Made by a program: the position numbers and the translations under genes. From the NCBI GenBank assembly GCA_907163375.1, contig CAJQUW010007488.1, forward strand, positions 186,001 to 250,000: a DNA stretch of 64,000 bases. The letters are read 5' to 3'. Source of the stretch: Prostheceraeus crozeri. Taxonomy: Eukaryota > Platyhelminthes > Polycladida > Euryleptidae. Of the stretch, positions 1-11,996 are shown in pieces (positions within the stretch are counted from its first letter, which is position 1; every line of letters begins with the position of its first letter). The notes beneath the pieces were generated by a model. The model saw only the letters and a list, made by a program, of their open reading frames with translations. It made no database searches and was not told where the DNA came from.

Positions 1-646
1 AATTTTAAGAAGTTAACAAATCTCTGCTTCCATACTATTCAAGAAAATCAGATAATCTTGATGCTCTTATTGAATTTTTGGACTAATCACCAGACCCAAC
101 TAAGTTGTCGAATGATTTACGGAAATTGTGGAGTTTGCGGAAAATTGTTTTGTCACTGCATCATGCTGTTCAAGCAAAACTACCAACTGCTGTTTTATTG
201 ATTATGATTATTCGCATACGTGGACGTTTGAAGCACTGGCATGTACTATCATACACTTTTTGAAGTGAAGAATGCTTTCGGTGCATAATTTGCATTCTAG
301 TAAACAGCATAAACGAGGACGTAAAAACCTGAAAATCAGAACTCCGCCTACATGATTCATTAGAACAATTTCAGTGTCTCATTTTGAAGACTTGACATTC
401 TCAATGCAACGCTTACCTGTCTCAAATATTCATCATCGATTTCGATGGATGTATCAGTTTCTCATCTTATGTATGCTTTTCTCATTACTTCAGTATTCTA
501 GTTAAAGGACTCGCTTTAAAAATGCCATGTTTGTCTCATTTATTACTAATTTATGATTGCGTCTTCCATTGCATGGATAGAGATGAGCTACTCCATACTC
601 CATGGGTATGAACTTTCCAAAAAGAACGCTACTGGAAAAGACTATT

Positions 647-716
647 GAAATGGGTAGCGCACCCATACAATGAAGAAATTGCATCAGTTACCAATTGGGA
701 ACCGGGATTCCGGAAT
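647..716 (+). repeat. dispersed repeat, copy 1
   Basis: Contains CCCATACAATGAAGAAATTG followed by ACCAATTGGGAACCGGGATTCCGG-type sequence. Related copies lie at 1094-1143 (ATGAAGAGTTTGCAGTAG, ACCAATATGGGCGGGACCGG) and 56640-56720 (CCCATAAAATGAAGAAATTG, then CTGGGCGGC and ATTCCGG). Family unknown. Confidence 0.5.
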
Positions 717-1022
717 AAAACCACACACCCTCTGCATAAGATTTGATTATTACCTCTCACACTCAGGAAGTTGTTATTTTCACTTGCAAATGCGATAATC
801 TCCAATAGGCCTACAGCACGGCCAATGCACATCAAAGTGGATTAAAATTTGTGATGAGAGACGAGCAATTTATGTGACATCTTGCTGCAAAATATGCGAA
901 CATGGCGTCAACAGCAGGTGCTTTGCATATATTTTGAGTACGAAAAAGCATAGACTTCTACGAAAAATATGGCGAAAAATAACGAAAAATAAAAAAAAAA
1001 CATTGTATTCGACCGGTTTGTC

Positions 1023-1053
1023 AACGTTTCGGAAGTTCGCTCCTTTTCAAGAC
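1023..1053 (-). ncRNA. decayed hammerhead ribozyme-like motif
   Basis: On the minus strand CTTGAAAAGGAGCG leads into AACTTCC and then GAAACGTT. This resembles core, stem II (GGA..TTCC) and the GAAACGTY tail of Penelope-type hammerheads, but the CUGANGA box is degraded. Confidence 0.3.
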
Positions 1054-2679
1054 GGAAATACAAATTTATACATACTACTTGAATAAGTTTGTGCAGCATG
1101 AAGAGTTTGCAGTAGTAACCAATATGGGCGGGACCGGAATTTTGACAATAGCATATAAAATCAGATTTCTGAGAAAATATTAGTTCATCAACCAAAGGAA
1201 ATCACGTTATTCAAGGGTTATAATCTTAAAGAACATGTAAAAGCAAACAACATTGTAGGAGCATATCAGCAAGTTTTGTTAACATCTAGGAGCATAATTC
1301 CTGATTAATTGATTCAGCATGCTGCTTTCTAACACATAGCATTCATTTCGAAATTATTTGTCACAAATTATGATCCAATATCGATTTGCAACTCAAAGGA
1401 CAACAATAGTGACTTCTCGTCAGGAAAAAAAGCGTCGCTTGTTTCGAAAGAACTGAGAGAAATATGGACGACATGGTTTCACTCACTATCTATTGTACGA
1501 ATGTCATAAAAAAGAGATTCGTGGAAGCCGATAAATTAGCTTAAGCGATTCTATTTCCACCGAAGGGTATAAAAATTTATTTTAATGTTCCAACAGGCTC
1601 GACAATTTCATAAACATTAGATTTCCTTACGCTCCGTTATACCTCCCCTAGAGAATACTAAAATGTCCAATGATTAATGGTAACTGTCTAGATTTCAGTG
1701 ACCGGAACGATTTCGGCATTGAGTGTTATTTGAGGAGTGGCCATGAAATCTGAGGCAGTAAAATCAATCTAGGCAATTTCATTACATAACTACACAAAGT
1801 AATTGACCTGCAATATTTTTTAGGAGAATAATGATACATGAATAATCTGATGAGATGAGTTTGACAAACTCGATTTGTTAATTGAACGCTCAAAATTATC
1901 AAAACGCTGAAATTGCAGTCACGAAAATACTTAAAGTACATCACGAAACATTATTCAAATTTCTGAAAAACGACAATTTTCATAATTGCTCTTGCATTTG
2001 CATCACGTCACGGAATTCCTTGCATCATGAGAATCAGATTCTATCAAGAAATATAATTAAGATGATTTCTTTAAGGGATTGCTTAATGTTAAGATTACAT
2101 GAGAGTTGCCTGCATAATTGGTATCAGAAAAAACCGGAGATCTTATGAGCAGTGATAGACATGTCAAACAAATTACTTTTTTTTCAAATTCAGTGAATTG
2201 AAATTGCTGTCGAGAAAACAATCAAATCGACATTTCGCGATAATGATGTTGGCGCTAATTTCAGATATGGGATGATTAATGAATCTCGGAAATTATGGAA
2301 ACATTGGGGTTCCCTGGACATATGGTCCCAAATAGCTGTGGAAAGTATAATAATTACTCCATCACAATTGCTAAATTTGAATCGGCATAATCTTGTCGTA
2401 TCTAGACGTACAATTCTTGTAAAATTTGTTCACAGTTCTTTCTTCACCATGTACTTTTCATCTCACATTAACACGGTCAATCACAAAACAGCTGTCCGGT
2501 TTTACTAATCTGAAATAACGCAAGCTATCTTAATGGACTGATTTCCGTACTTGACATCAAAATTTGAAATTCTCTAAACGATTTTATAGTAAAATTTTTA
2601 AAAGTAAACTTTATTCAGTTGATATCAGCCTTTTTGTTCAAATTATAATGATCATTAACCTATAGCCAAATGCACTTTA

Positions 2680-3025
2680 TGCACAGTTCTTCAGCACAAC
2701 CCGTACAGAAATAAGTCCGTATGAATCATAGTATGAAAAGGTATGAAAAATAGTATGACAACGCATACGTATGTAATAACATACTATGAAACATAGTATG
2801 CACAAGTATGAATAGCGCATACGTGTGTATAAACATACTATGAAACATAGTATGCATATATGCATAAGTGTGAATAGCGCATACGTATGTATTAACATAC
2901 TATGAAACATAGTATGAATAAAAATGTATTGCGCATATGTATACATTCTCATAGTATGAGACATAGTATGCATAAGTATGAACTTCGCATACGTATGTGA
3001 TAACATACTGTGAAACATTGTCATA
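2680..3025. repeat. tandem array 1, 50-62 bp units built on a CATACTATG palindrome
   Basis: About five units. Each has GCGCATACGTATGT, then CATACTATG, GAAA or AAA, and CATAGTATG as a perfect short hairpin, then AAGTATGAATA. The open frame through this array is an effect of the repeat. Confidence 0.85.
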
Positions 3026-3030
3026 ATTAA

Positions 3031-4950
3031 TTATTTAAATTCATGCCGTATACAAATATACTATTTATTGTATACTATTATTGTATACTACAAATATACT
3101 ATTTATTGTATACTATGTTATTGTGCAGGAGTAGTCTATGGTGGGTGGCGGCAATTTTTTTCTTCTATGATGTATGATGCGTAACCCGAATTTTGTACCC
3201 ATGCTGAATGATGCTGGTGATTATCAGTCATCTATACAGAATTGATGGGTGATATCAAATATAACTTTCGTTGAATATACTACGATTCAAGGAATCTACA
3301 CATAATTACAATTATAGGAAATTAGAGGATTTCCAGAAAAAGTACATGTAAAGGTCTAATTCTGAATTACAATGCTACCTGCCTTATCCAATGGAAACGT
3401 ACCCTTGTGATAGGAATGTTGCATAGAGCACATAATGTATGCTCAATCTGGAAACTGTTTGACATAGAGATCAAAAATATTACAAAATTCTAGTAAGCAA
3501 CTCATATCCCGTTGACTTCATCAACTCGTTAATAAAGCCGTTCCTGGAAATAAAGTGTAGTACGGATAAAAAAGCAACGAAGAAAGATGAATAGGAGGAT
3601 ACAAAGTTTTTGATACTTCCGTTTGTAGGTAAAACATTCATAAAATTTCGACGCAAACTCGTTAAACTATTGTGAAATGTGAATATTTAGTGAATTTGAA
3701 ACTCGTATAGTACAGGCGTTGTTAATAAATGATTAAACTCCTTAATTAAATCAAACCATAGGTCTTAATGGTAAATCCCTTTTCTTAAAAGTATTCGAAT
3801 AATTGATTTTGATAATTGTTATTGTCTTCCTTGAATCGTTGTTTGTCATTGTCAGCGTATGAGCTTATTATGTCTATTCATTGGTTGCAGCTGCGTAAAA
3901 ATAATTCGTATCAAAACACAGCACTAATCGAATAAAGTAACTCAATTTGCACCTGAAATTGAAATGTTTGTACCGTTAATTGAAGCAATCCGCAATCAAA
4001 TTACAATTGCATGTATTTTCTGATGGAGAGTAATTTCTTGATGGACTGACACCACGAGTTGGTGTGCTTATAGCATCGTAAATGTACACTGTATACATAA
4101 GTAGTTAACAAACAAATGGAAATTTTTGGCTTGTTACTGTATCATTGAGCTAGTAAGTGACATTATTTATTTATTCCCAACTAACTTATCTCTGTGATTC
4201 TCTTGTATCACTTTGCAGTGTTGACATAATATTTTATTTGCTATGACATTGATTTACAAAAGCAAAATAATTCACATACAATGATTCGCAATAAAAAAAT
4301 TATATCAAATAATTCATTACAACTCATACTTTTCAATGGTGGCAATTTCTTTTAAGATTGTTTATGTTACTGAATGCTAACGAGTTGCTTCACTTTCTTT
4401 TTTTATCTTCTGCTTAAGGGTTTATGGTACCGTCCTCTTCACTCGAACTTTGATTTCAAAAACTTTGAGCTTTGATTGATCTTAGATCAATTTGGTGCGT
4501 CGTTCGTGTGTTATAACAAATGAATGCCATAAATGTGATTTTAACGTATGAGAAATTGTAGTTATTATGATCTTAAAATGCTGTTAATAGCTGTCTCCCT
4601 CATCATATGTTTTGTATCTAAATTAGTTGACTTGCTGCATTTAACATGAGGTTACCGGAAACACAAGGTGCTTCTGACTTCGCTCCCTTTCAGATTAAAA
4701 TACGACATATTGAATACAGAATGCATATTATTATTCATATGATAAATGGTGCATGTAATAATGAATTCATGTGGTTATAGAATATATGTACAACATCAAA
4801 ACATATGTGCTTATGTATGATATTCCTTCGTACGATATGCTGCTGTATGCATATTCTTCATGTTGCAGTTTTATATCAGAAACATACTCTGAAAGCTCAC
4901 GCGTGTTTAGGATGAATACCTATGTACCTATTTTCATAGTATGGTTCTTT
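3031..4950. other. no gene seen
   Basis: AT-rich sequence between the two CATACTATG arrays. I see no coding exon, RNA gene or element end. Confidence 0.45.
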
Positions 4951-4957
4951 ATATGAT

Positions 4958-5475
4958 TCATGCGTATGGCACGACAACGCGTTACATGTCCTTAGTACGT
5001 CTCATGCTATGTTTCGTATGTCTGTTCCATACTATGTTTCACACCATGTTTTCACAGAGTGTACCATATGAGTATGAATACTATTTTCATAATATGATTC
5101 ATACTATGTAAAGTCATAGTATGAATCGTACGTATGTTAGGGTATGGCCCGACAGAGCGTTACATGTTCATAGTATGTTTCATACTATGCTTCATACGTC
5201 TGTTCCATGCTATGATTCATACTACGCTTTCACAGTGTGTCTGGTATGAATACGTATATGATTTTTCATGGTATGTTTCATAGTATGATTTTGCTGAGTA
5301 TGATTTAGGGTATGCTTCATGCTAGGTTTCATACTATGTTAAGTCACAGTATGAATCATACGTATGGCAGGGTATGGCGTGACAGAGCGTTACATGTCCA
5401 TAGTATGTTTCATACTATGTTACATGCGTCTGTTTCATACGAATGTTTCATATTATACGACGATTCATGCCAATT
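4958..5475. repeat. tandem array 2, about 180-230 bp units rich in CATAGTATG
   Basis: The landmark GACAGAGCGTTACATGT recurs at about 4972 (variant), 5148 and 5377, giving units near 176 and 229 bp. Units are full of CATACTATG and CATAGTATG, the same word that builds array 1 two kilobases away. Confidence 0.75.
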
Positions 5476-5479
5476 TTTT

Positions 5480-7276
5480 CTGTACGGGAATTGCATTTAG
5501 CAAGAAAAACAGATATAATGGTTTTCATTAAAGCAAATGTTTCATATATCTACAATTTGCAAGAAGATTTTTCATCAAGATAAATTACCTTCTGTGGAAA
5601 AGCTCCCAATTTTCAAATGGATCGATTGTCGTTAATGTTCTCACAACGACATGTGGATCTTATTGATTAAATCAACTGCTTCATGAATGCTTGTACTCAG
5701 TGAAGACGCCAAATACATATTATGTATCATCATTAACATAAATAATGGGCGGAGACATTTTCCTAGTATTTGGTTTATGTAGCATAGTGCAAACTAATAA
5801 TGATTAATAGCATTCAACATATATTGATAAGCATAGCGTAACCTGGATAACAATCACTTGTCGTCTAACAACTCCACGAAAATAGTTTGTAATATGATTG
5901 TGAAATATCAACAAGGTAAGCACTTGCATTGAAACATGAACATTTCCGCGGAAGATAGATATCAAGTTTGTCGCATTTTACGACATTCCCGGGATTCACG
6001 GGGAAATGCAAAACTTGCTCGGGACTCCCGAGAAATTGAAACTTGTACTTGTAGGATTAAATTTCACTTTCCTCAAAACACTTCATGGAATAAAAACATC
6101 CATCATATCTGTCACTTTCTGAATAGACTAGTGTTTTCCACTTTATCATGTCAAAGGAGGAATTGACCACAGATATTTAGTTGAACTTTTTACCTATTAT
6201 TAAAGTAAATTCGAAAGGTTGTTTATTTAAATATTCACGAAATATTGTTTCGAGGAAATTAGCTGAAGAAGGTTGAAGATGGAAGTAAATATAGTAGAAG
6301 CGAATTTAACTATTTCTAGCCCACAATTTCAAGAGAAACTCGAATTTCGGGTTCCCACATTCACCACTCCAAAAGTTCAGCTGTGCAACTACTTCGTGAA
6401 AACTATTCCAGCTACAACTACAGACGTGAAAATCTTAGTATTGATTAAGCAGGGTGGCCGCACAAGACCGAAAATTTATTGCCCTCTTCAAGAAAACATG
6501 TTGGGCAATGTCTCGGTTGCGATGTAAGTATATTCTAACAAATTTTGCAGGCTTACAGTAAGGGCATTGAACAATTTAGAAATGGTTGTGCAAGACAACT
6601 AAGATATATGGAATATTTCTTCATTAAAAGATTTATCCATACTAAAAACCGTTTTAGCAAGGACTGGTCAAAATCCCATGTAGGTCGTTTCAATAATGCT
6701 TTTAGCAATTTGTTTCCAAATTAAGCTTATTAAGTTAATAGCATCAAGTAATGGTCGGCACTGCACTTCTTTCGGATCCCCAGCTCTAGCGACCTGGCGC
6801 CATTACCACTTGGTACTGAGCAAGCAGAACCATGCCCGGAATCTTTGTTTCCTGACAGCCTTCTCGCATCAGTTGGTGGATCCAAAAGATCACCCGCGCC
6901 GACGAGGAAAATAAATTTGAGGTGCCAACACTCGCAACTGCTCCAAAATAGCTATGAGAACTTATGTTATGCAATGTATTTGATACATTTCTCATGGAAA
7001 AGGCATCAATTTCTGAAAATTTACATGACCATTTATCGACCCACAGCACTTTCAGGTCTAGATTTCATGATAAAAATGAATTTCAGGTACAATACATATT
7101 CGACCCTCTTCCGGTTAGCGGCGAAATTTTATTTCGTCGATGTACCTCACTTGTCATGCTACTTCTGAGAACCAAATATTAAAACAAATAGCTGTATAGT
7201 ACATATGGAAGCATATTTGTATATTACATTCTTGTATTCTACGTCTAGGGAGACCACTTTAATAGCATTACACATT
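5480..7276. other. no recognisable gene
   Basis: The only open frame of note is 6273-6527 (+), 84 codons starting MKMEVNIVEANLTISS. I recognise no family and see no splice context that supports it. Confidence 0.35.
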
Positions 7277-7657
7277 TTAGATGTCCACAGTTGTCAATGC
7301 CTTTTGCTTGCTGTGACACAAATTTTTCATCACTGCACGTATCACATTATTAATGAAAATGCATTTCATAAACGGCGAATTTCCCTTTTTATATGCGGAG
7401 CATACAATCATTTTCCAGACAACATGTGCAACAACATTCTTGAAGCCTGTCATGGCATTCATCGACAATACGAGCTGTCTCATGACCTCCATCTTCGAAG
7501 ATGTGCTCTTCCCTGCAACTGCATCCGCAATGGTTATCTCAGAGGGAAGTCTGATAAAGTTGTCTACGAATCTTGGGGCACATTTCCATTCCTGATATGT
7601 CTTAAGGAAGACAAGATGTAGTGAAAACCGCAGGACTTTGATGCACAGGTTTACCAA
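7277..7657 (-). CDS. unrecognised ORF, 126 codons
   Basis: A minus-strand frame from MVNLCIKVLRF to ALTTVDI. The middle (FIRLPSEITIADAVAGKST, then MRQLVLSMNAMTGFKNVV) reads like real protein and faintly recalls a P-loop, but it does not match the very conserved MSH6 ATPase. It may be a worn piece of a mobile element. Overlapping open frames on the other strand weaken the case. Confidence 0.2.
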   Translation of the reverse strand: MVNLCIKVLRFSLHLVFLKTYQEWKCAPRFVDNFIRLPSEITIADAVAGKSTSSKMEVMRQLVLSMNAMTGFKNVVAHVVWKMIVCSAYKKGNSPFMKCIFINNVIRAVMKNLCHSKQKALTTVDI

Positions 7658-8035
7658 TTTACGTTTCTGATTGTTGACATGTAGAGAGCATAATTTAATG
7701 AGACATCATACAGTGAGTTCATTTTAGTTTGCTCGTAAAGTTGAATTTTGATCAGATGCTAGAAAGCGATCCCCCATCAACTATGTAGGTACAATGTACA
7801 TTTATAAACACTTTTATGCAGACCTTATAGCACGGTGTCAGTAAAGAAGCGATACGACTTTGTTTTGCTCTCATTTTGTAAATAGCAGCTTTGGAACACT
7901 GAATTCAAAGCTGATCCAAATTAGCAATACTGCCGGATTACTTATTTTCATATCACTTCATAGCGTTTAATTATAAAAAGCTGATAAATCATTACTTGAC
8001 TGTTAACACATTTTACTGACTCTATAGTTATCCCA

Positions 8036-8560
8036 GTGAAGACTTTTTGTCTATTGATTCACAAATTATTCTTGAAAATTCATATACAAGTATCCGATAA
8101 TTGGCATGAGCAGACGGAATGTCTCTATCTTCGGCCGGAAAAGTTCTTCGGCATTACCTGCAGATGCATCCCTATCGCATTCATTGTTCACGCACTCAGT
8201 GAAAGTGACAAAGTGACCAGACTTGAATTTTGCAAGAAGATGCTCAACAAGGTTGCAAGCAATCCCTCCTTAACGAATATCTTGTGGACAGGTGAAGCGC
8301 ATTTCCATCTGAATGGAACAATTTACTCCTGGAATTACCGTATTTGGAGTCGCTCGAACCCGCACGAGTTCTTCTTGGTCTCCAAAGATAATTGTGTGGA
8401 TAGGACTATGCCGGTCATTTATCCTCACTCTTTACTTTTTCGAAGACTTGGATGCTTCAACTATCACCGTTAACCAGCAGCGGTATTGTGAAATGATATA
8501 GAAATGATACAATTTTCTTACCAACAACTTTAACCATGTTACTGACAGATGCACTGATGA
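8036..8560 (+). pseudogene. Tc1/mariner-superfamily transposase fragment
   Basis: Reads RLEFCKKMLNKVASNPSL, NILWTGEAHFHLNGTIYSWN, YRIWSRSNPHEFF, then in another frame YFFEDLDASTITVNQQRYCEMI. These match the widespread arthropod-type mariner-like DDE transposase (pattern R-x-x-F-C...LF-TDEA-F-LNG...N-RIW...NPH...FF...VTVN--RY-EM). The first catalytic Asp position is occupied by Gly (WTGEA for -TDE-), and at least one frame change splits the domain. A dead fragment with no visible inverted repeats. Confidence 0.7.
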
Positions 8561-8639
8561 TTAGTCAGACATAATTTAAAATGAGGAAACACTTATCAAT
8601 AGATTAAAAAAAATCAGGATTCTATTCGATCGAAATAAA

Positions 8640-9262
8640 CAGAGCCAAACGTCAAGAAAAAGAATACTAAAAAATACACAATTGATATCATTAATACTGC
8701 TACGCTGAATCTAGATTTTGTCAGTGACAGCTCCACAAGAAAAATAGCTAAGCAAATTAAGAAGTTCCGTTCGCCTGACTAGTAGCCCGGGTAGGCCCCT
8801 ATCTCAGTGTCTGAACAAACAAAAGCCGAGCAGTAAACAAAACAATCGCGATATTTGTGACAAATTAACTCACATTTTCGATTGCAGTAGCAACTTCTTA
8901 GTTTCTTGTTTCACCTACCTCATTTGTAACCAGAAATATATAGGTCAAACTAACCGTCTTTTTCATTTAAGATTCAATGAGCACAAGTGCAATTTTCAAA
9001 AGCAAGACAATAAAAGCGCTCTCAGAACATTCTAAACCTCATAATTATTCTCTATCTATTGATATCCTTGACATACTTAACCGTTGCAATGATCCGATAT
9101 CCACTCGACTGTCAGTAAGTAAATTTATCAATCAATACAAATGTGAACTTAAAAGGAAATATGAACGCTGTTGAATGGTCTATAAATGTTTTATGTAAAG
9201 CCGATTTTAGTGCACAGACGGTTATTTCCCGTGATCAAGTCGACAGGAGGACGAAACGTCGG
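8640..9262 (+). mobile_element. Penelope-like element, 3' end fragment (GIY-YIG)
   Basis: Around 8900-9170 the sequence encodes YLICNQKYIGQTNRLFHLRF, then NEHKCNFQK and SALSEHSK. This is the GIY-YIG endonuclease of Penelope-like retroelements, with C-x-x-KYIGQT, R-LFHLR-NEHK and ALSEH conserved. A hammerhead-like GAAACGTC motif follows at 9238-9262, as expected near the 3' end. Only the endonuclease end remains and it is broken. Confidence 0.75.
9238..9262 (+). ncRNA. hammerhead-like 3' motif of Penelope element
   Basis: AGTCGACAGGAGGACGAAACGTC. The GAAACGTC half is intact but the first core box is TCGACAGG, not CUGANGA. It lies just after the GIY-YIG frame. Confidence 0.4.
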
Positions 9263-9309
9263 GTGTCAAGTATTAATACTTTGTTCAATACAAAGTCGTA
9301 AATTGGGAG

Positions 9310-10504
9310 CGAAATTCTTTTTCTTTTTTGATAAATCGGCAACTACCCGTGTGAGAAGATAAATTATCTTTAAAATGGTTAAAACAAGAAAATCAGCTTT
9401 GGTTTACACTAAGAAGTTTAATAACATAAATTTTCATTACGTATTGATAAAACTTGCATTCCTGATTTTCGGAATAACCCATGCGAGATACCCTGTCATT
9501 TTATCATTTCATTTTTTGAACGAATCTCAGGACCCAATAAGTTTCACAATTAATTTCCATAAAAAATTCAGCCCTGGTTCTACCCGAACCCAATCTAAAC
9601 TTTCGGGATCGAATTTCGGATATGATCACTTATGTCCAAGTTCAGTATCATTTTATTACGCCAAATTTAATTGTCATCAAACAGGCCACAACTAGACAGC
9701 AATGCAATGCCACTTACAAGTACATGTATATGAATAAAAGTGCATTAATCTCCCGATTTGTCGTTTCATTAGATGAATATAATAATCGCAAAGCGGCATT
9801 GAAGCAGTTACGATTAAAGTGAACGCCACAGTTTCAACCAAGGTTTCATTTGATGATTTATCGCCAGGTAGCTGCAGTAGTGACATAAATAATGGATTAT
9901 TTCAATCCCTCCTACAGATAGTTTCCTAGACATCGTTTTGACAAATTAAGCCTGTGTCACCATCATCGAAAACAATTTCGAATTAAATTCAGAGATAATG
10001 CATTAAATTTCTATTACATTTTCAAGTAATTTTATAGGAGCACCGAGAATTTATTTTTTCAATTCCATTTGATATTTACACATAATGTTAAGAGAACGAC
10101 TCGAATGCCATTATCTCATTTCATTAAGAACCATGTAAAGGCATGACATTTCCAGTGAGGAATATCCTCAGTAAAATGTGCTGTTGAATAAATCGCGTTT
10201 AATTCGCCGAATATCGACAAGTGCTCCAAAGACATACGTAAGTTTCAGCTTTCTGAATTGTTGTTCCATTTATTATTACTTTCTAATGCAATGCTATATT
10301 ACTGGAAATATATATATTACACAAATCTCAAAACACAATTGTCTGATTTTCCATCCACACTACATGTATGATGCAGTGCAATATTTGCACGCACCATACT
10401 CCGGTCCAACTGCGTTGGAAATATATTTATTGAAAAGCATGTAATTGTATTGTAGCGCTTCGCCAGAAACAGCAGCATGCGATTGTTCCATTGCGAGGTT
10501 CGAT
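9310..10504. other. no gene seen
   Basis: AT-rich sequence between the Penelope fragment and the hAT MITE. Short open frames at 9375-9822 and 10178-10444 show no recognisable family. Confidence 0.4.
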
Positions 10505-10512
10505 CTCATGAG

Positions 10513-11072
10513 CAGGGATGCTGTATTTGCTGTTAGCAGTATACTAGCTGTTAACAGTAACAGCCAAGCTGTTAGCTGTTAACAGCAGCTGTTAACTGCT
10601 TTTTATATTTAATCGTATTTAACTAGCTTTGCAACTGTAATTTGCCCTGTAGAATGCTTAACTTCCCTTCCAATATAAATCAACTTCCATTGAAGTCAAC
10701 AAAGCCCAGCTGCAACTAACATTTCAATTTAGCGAATTACATCTACATGTTAGAAACATTGCGTCTTACGTTTAGTAGGCATACATGAGTACAAACAAGA
10801 CCTCCATGACATATGAACATATCTATAACATTTCAGATGTCGTCAAGTTGTAACATCTACAATCTACATTTATCTCTGTCATCATTGTTATAACCAGGTA
10901 TCATATGATAAAGTTGCAATGTAATTAACCATAATAGCATATAATACATCATACATGCCGTGTTTTTTTTGCCGTGTTTTAAGCACAATGCACGAATTTG
11001 CTGTTAACAGCTGTAACTGGCTGTTACTGTTAACAGCTGCGGCTGTTAGCAGCTGGCTGTTAAGCATCCCTG
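10513..11072. mobile_element. hAT MITE, 560 bp
   Basis: Ends are CAGGGATGCT and AGCATCCCTG, perfect inverted repeats, flanked on both sides by CTCATGAG (10505-10512 and 11073-11080), an 8-bp hAT-type target duplication that is itself palindromic. Both subterminal regions are filled with GCTGTTAACAGC-like words. No coding sequence. Confidence 0.9.
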
Positions 11073-11080
11073 CTCATGAG

Positions 11081-11790
11081 GTCTAGCTAGCAACATGTTA
11101 AACTGTCGCTTCACGTCTGTATTTGCATGTAGAATGATGATCTTCGTCCGTGCTCTCCTTGAAGACAACTTCTTTCAAGGGGAAACTCGATACGAAGAGT
11201 CAGAGTCTACCGTTCCTTCAACTTTAACACTCGGCAGAAAATCAGCACCAGCACTGACCTGCTGATTAAGATAAAAACTCGTTGGTTGCGTGGCACTTGA
11301 TGCTTCCATTGTGCAAAGATGTCATTTTTGAATGGCAAGTGATTCCAACGTTCAACAGCGCCGTTCTTGAATATAGTGTATATAAATTCATTCTCAGCAA
11401 CGTCAGGAGAAGTACGGGACAATCGTTCTTCCCGTGAAAACATTCTTTGACCTCCAAAAATGCTCAACTACAAGTGACTGAGAAGAGTGATCAAACTCTT
11501 GATAGTAGGTCCCAATACCTTATTTGCTCATTGTTTTATATTTTCTTATTTAAATATTGCGATAACTAAAACTGGTGCTGTCTACCATGAGTATGTAATT
11601 CAATACCCATATAATTTTTAAGTTTTCTGTAAAAATGACAAACTTCAGATTCGTACCTAGACCTCAGAATTCTGGCATTAGCACCTAAAATGCTCATTTT
11701 CGGACCATAATCGGAACACAGTATTTCTTCGAATAAGATATTACATACGTGAATTTGTTGTGCAGTGGACAACCTGTACTAATATCTCAC
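11081..11790. other. MSH6: presumed MSH6 intron, no exon found
   Basis: The next MSH6 exon should begin VLDxVTLxNLEI, and no such reading is seen here. A minus-strand frame at 11207-11467 (NGAVERWNHLPFKNDIFAQW) looks peptide-like but is unrecognised. Confidence 0.4.
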
Positions 11791-11996
11791 CATATGTTGC
11801 TGCCTCTTATAAAATGGTTCTTCCGCGTCCAGGTCTTCATATCGGTCATGTCCATCGATAGGCTTGTACTCCTTCATGCGGTTCATGCTGAGTACTTCTT
11901 GATCAAGCAAACAACGTTGGAGATAGAAAACGATTCCTCCAAGAGCATTCAATGCAAGCTGACGATCTGGATGAGCAGTGCGTCCTAGCGTGTCCG
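11791..11996 (-). CDS. MSH6: MSH6 exon 7 (connector to core transition)
   Basis: A 206-nt exon with [20 protein letters not shown] followed by [18 protein letters not shown], matching the conserved LALSALGG-VFYL and DQELLSM blocks. It ends in KRQQHM at a GTGAGA donor, where human continues with VLDAVTLNNLEI. The next exon was not found at lower coordinates. Confidence 0.93.

Larger units (their letters stand above)
1..2676. other. no gene seen; AT-rich DNA with scattered repeat pieces
   Basis: No convincing coding exon on either strand. The only structure noted is the dispersed repeat at 647-716 and 1094-1143 and a decayed hammerhead-like motif at 1023-1053. Confidence 0.5.

Noticed and set aside
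2677-3024. 115-codon ORF through the CATACTATG array
   Set aside because: A by-product of the tandem repeat; the translation is a low-complexity repeat.
6273-6527. 84-codon plus-strand ORF as a small gene
   Set aside because: No family recognised, no splice or regulatory context, and such lengths occur by chance.
7277-7657. MutS-like ATPase remnant (GKST followed by MRQ) downstream of MSH6 exon 7
   Set aside because: The Walker A neighbourhood of MSH6 is nearly invariant, and here only four residues fit, with an insertion. Kept only as an unrecognised ORF.
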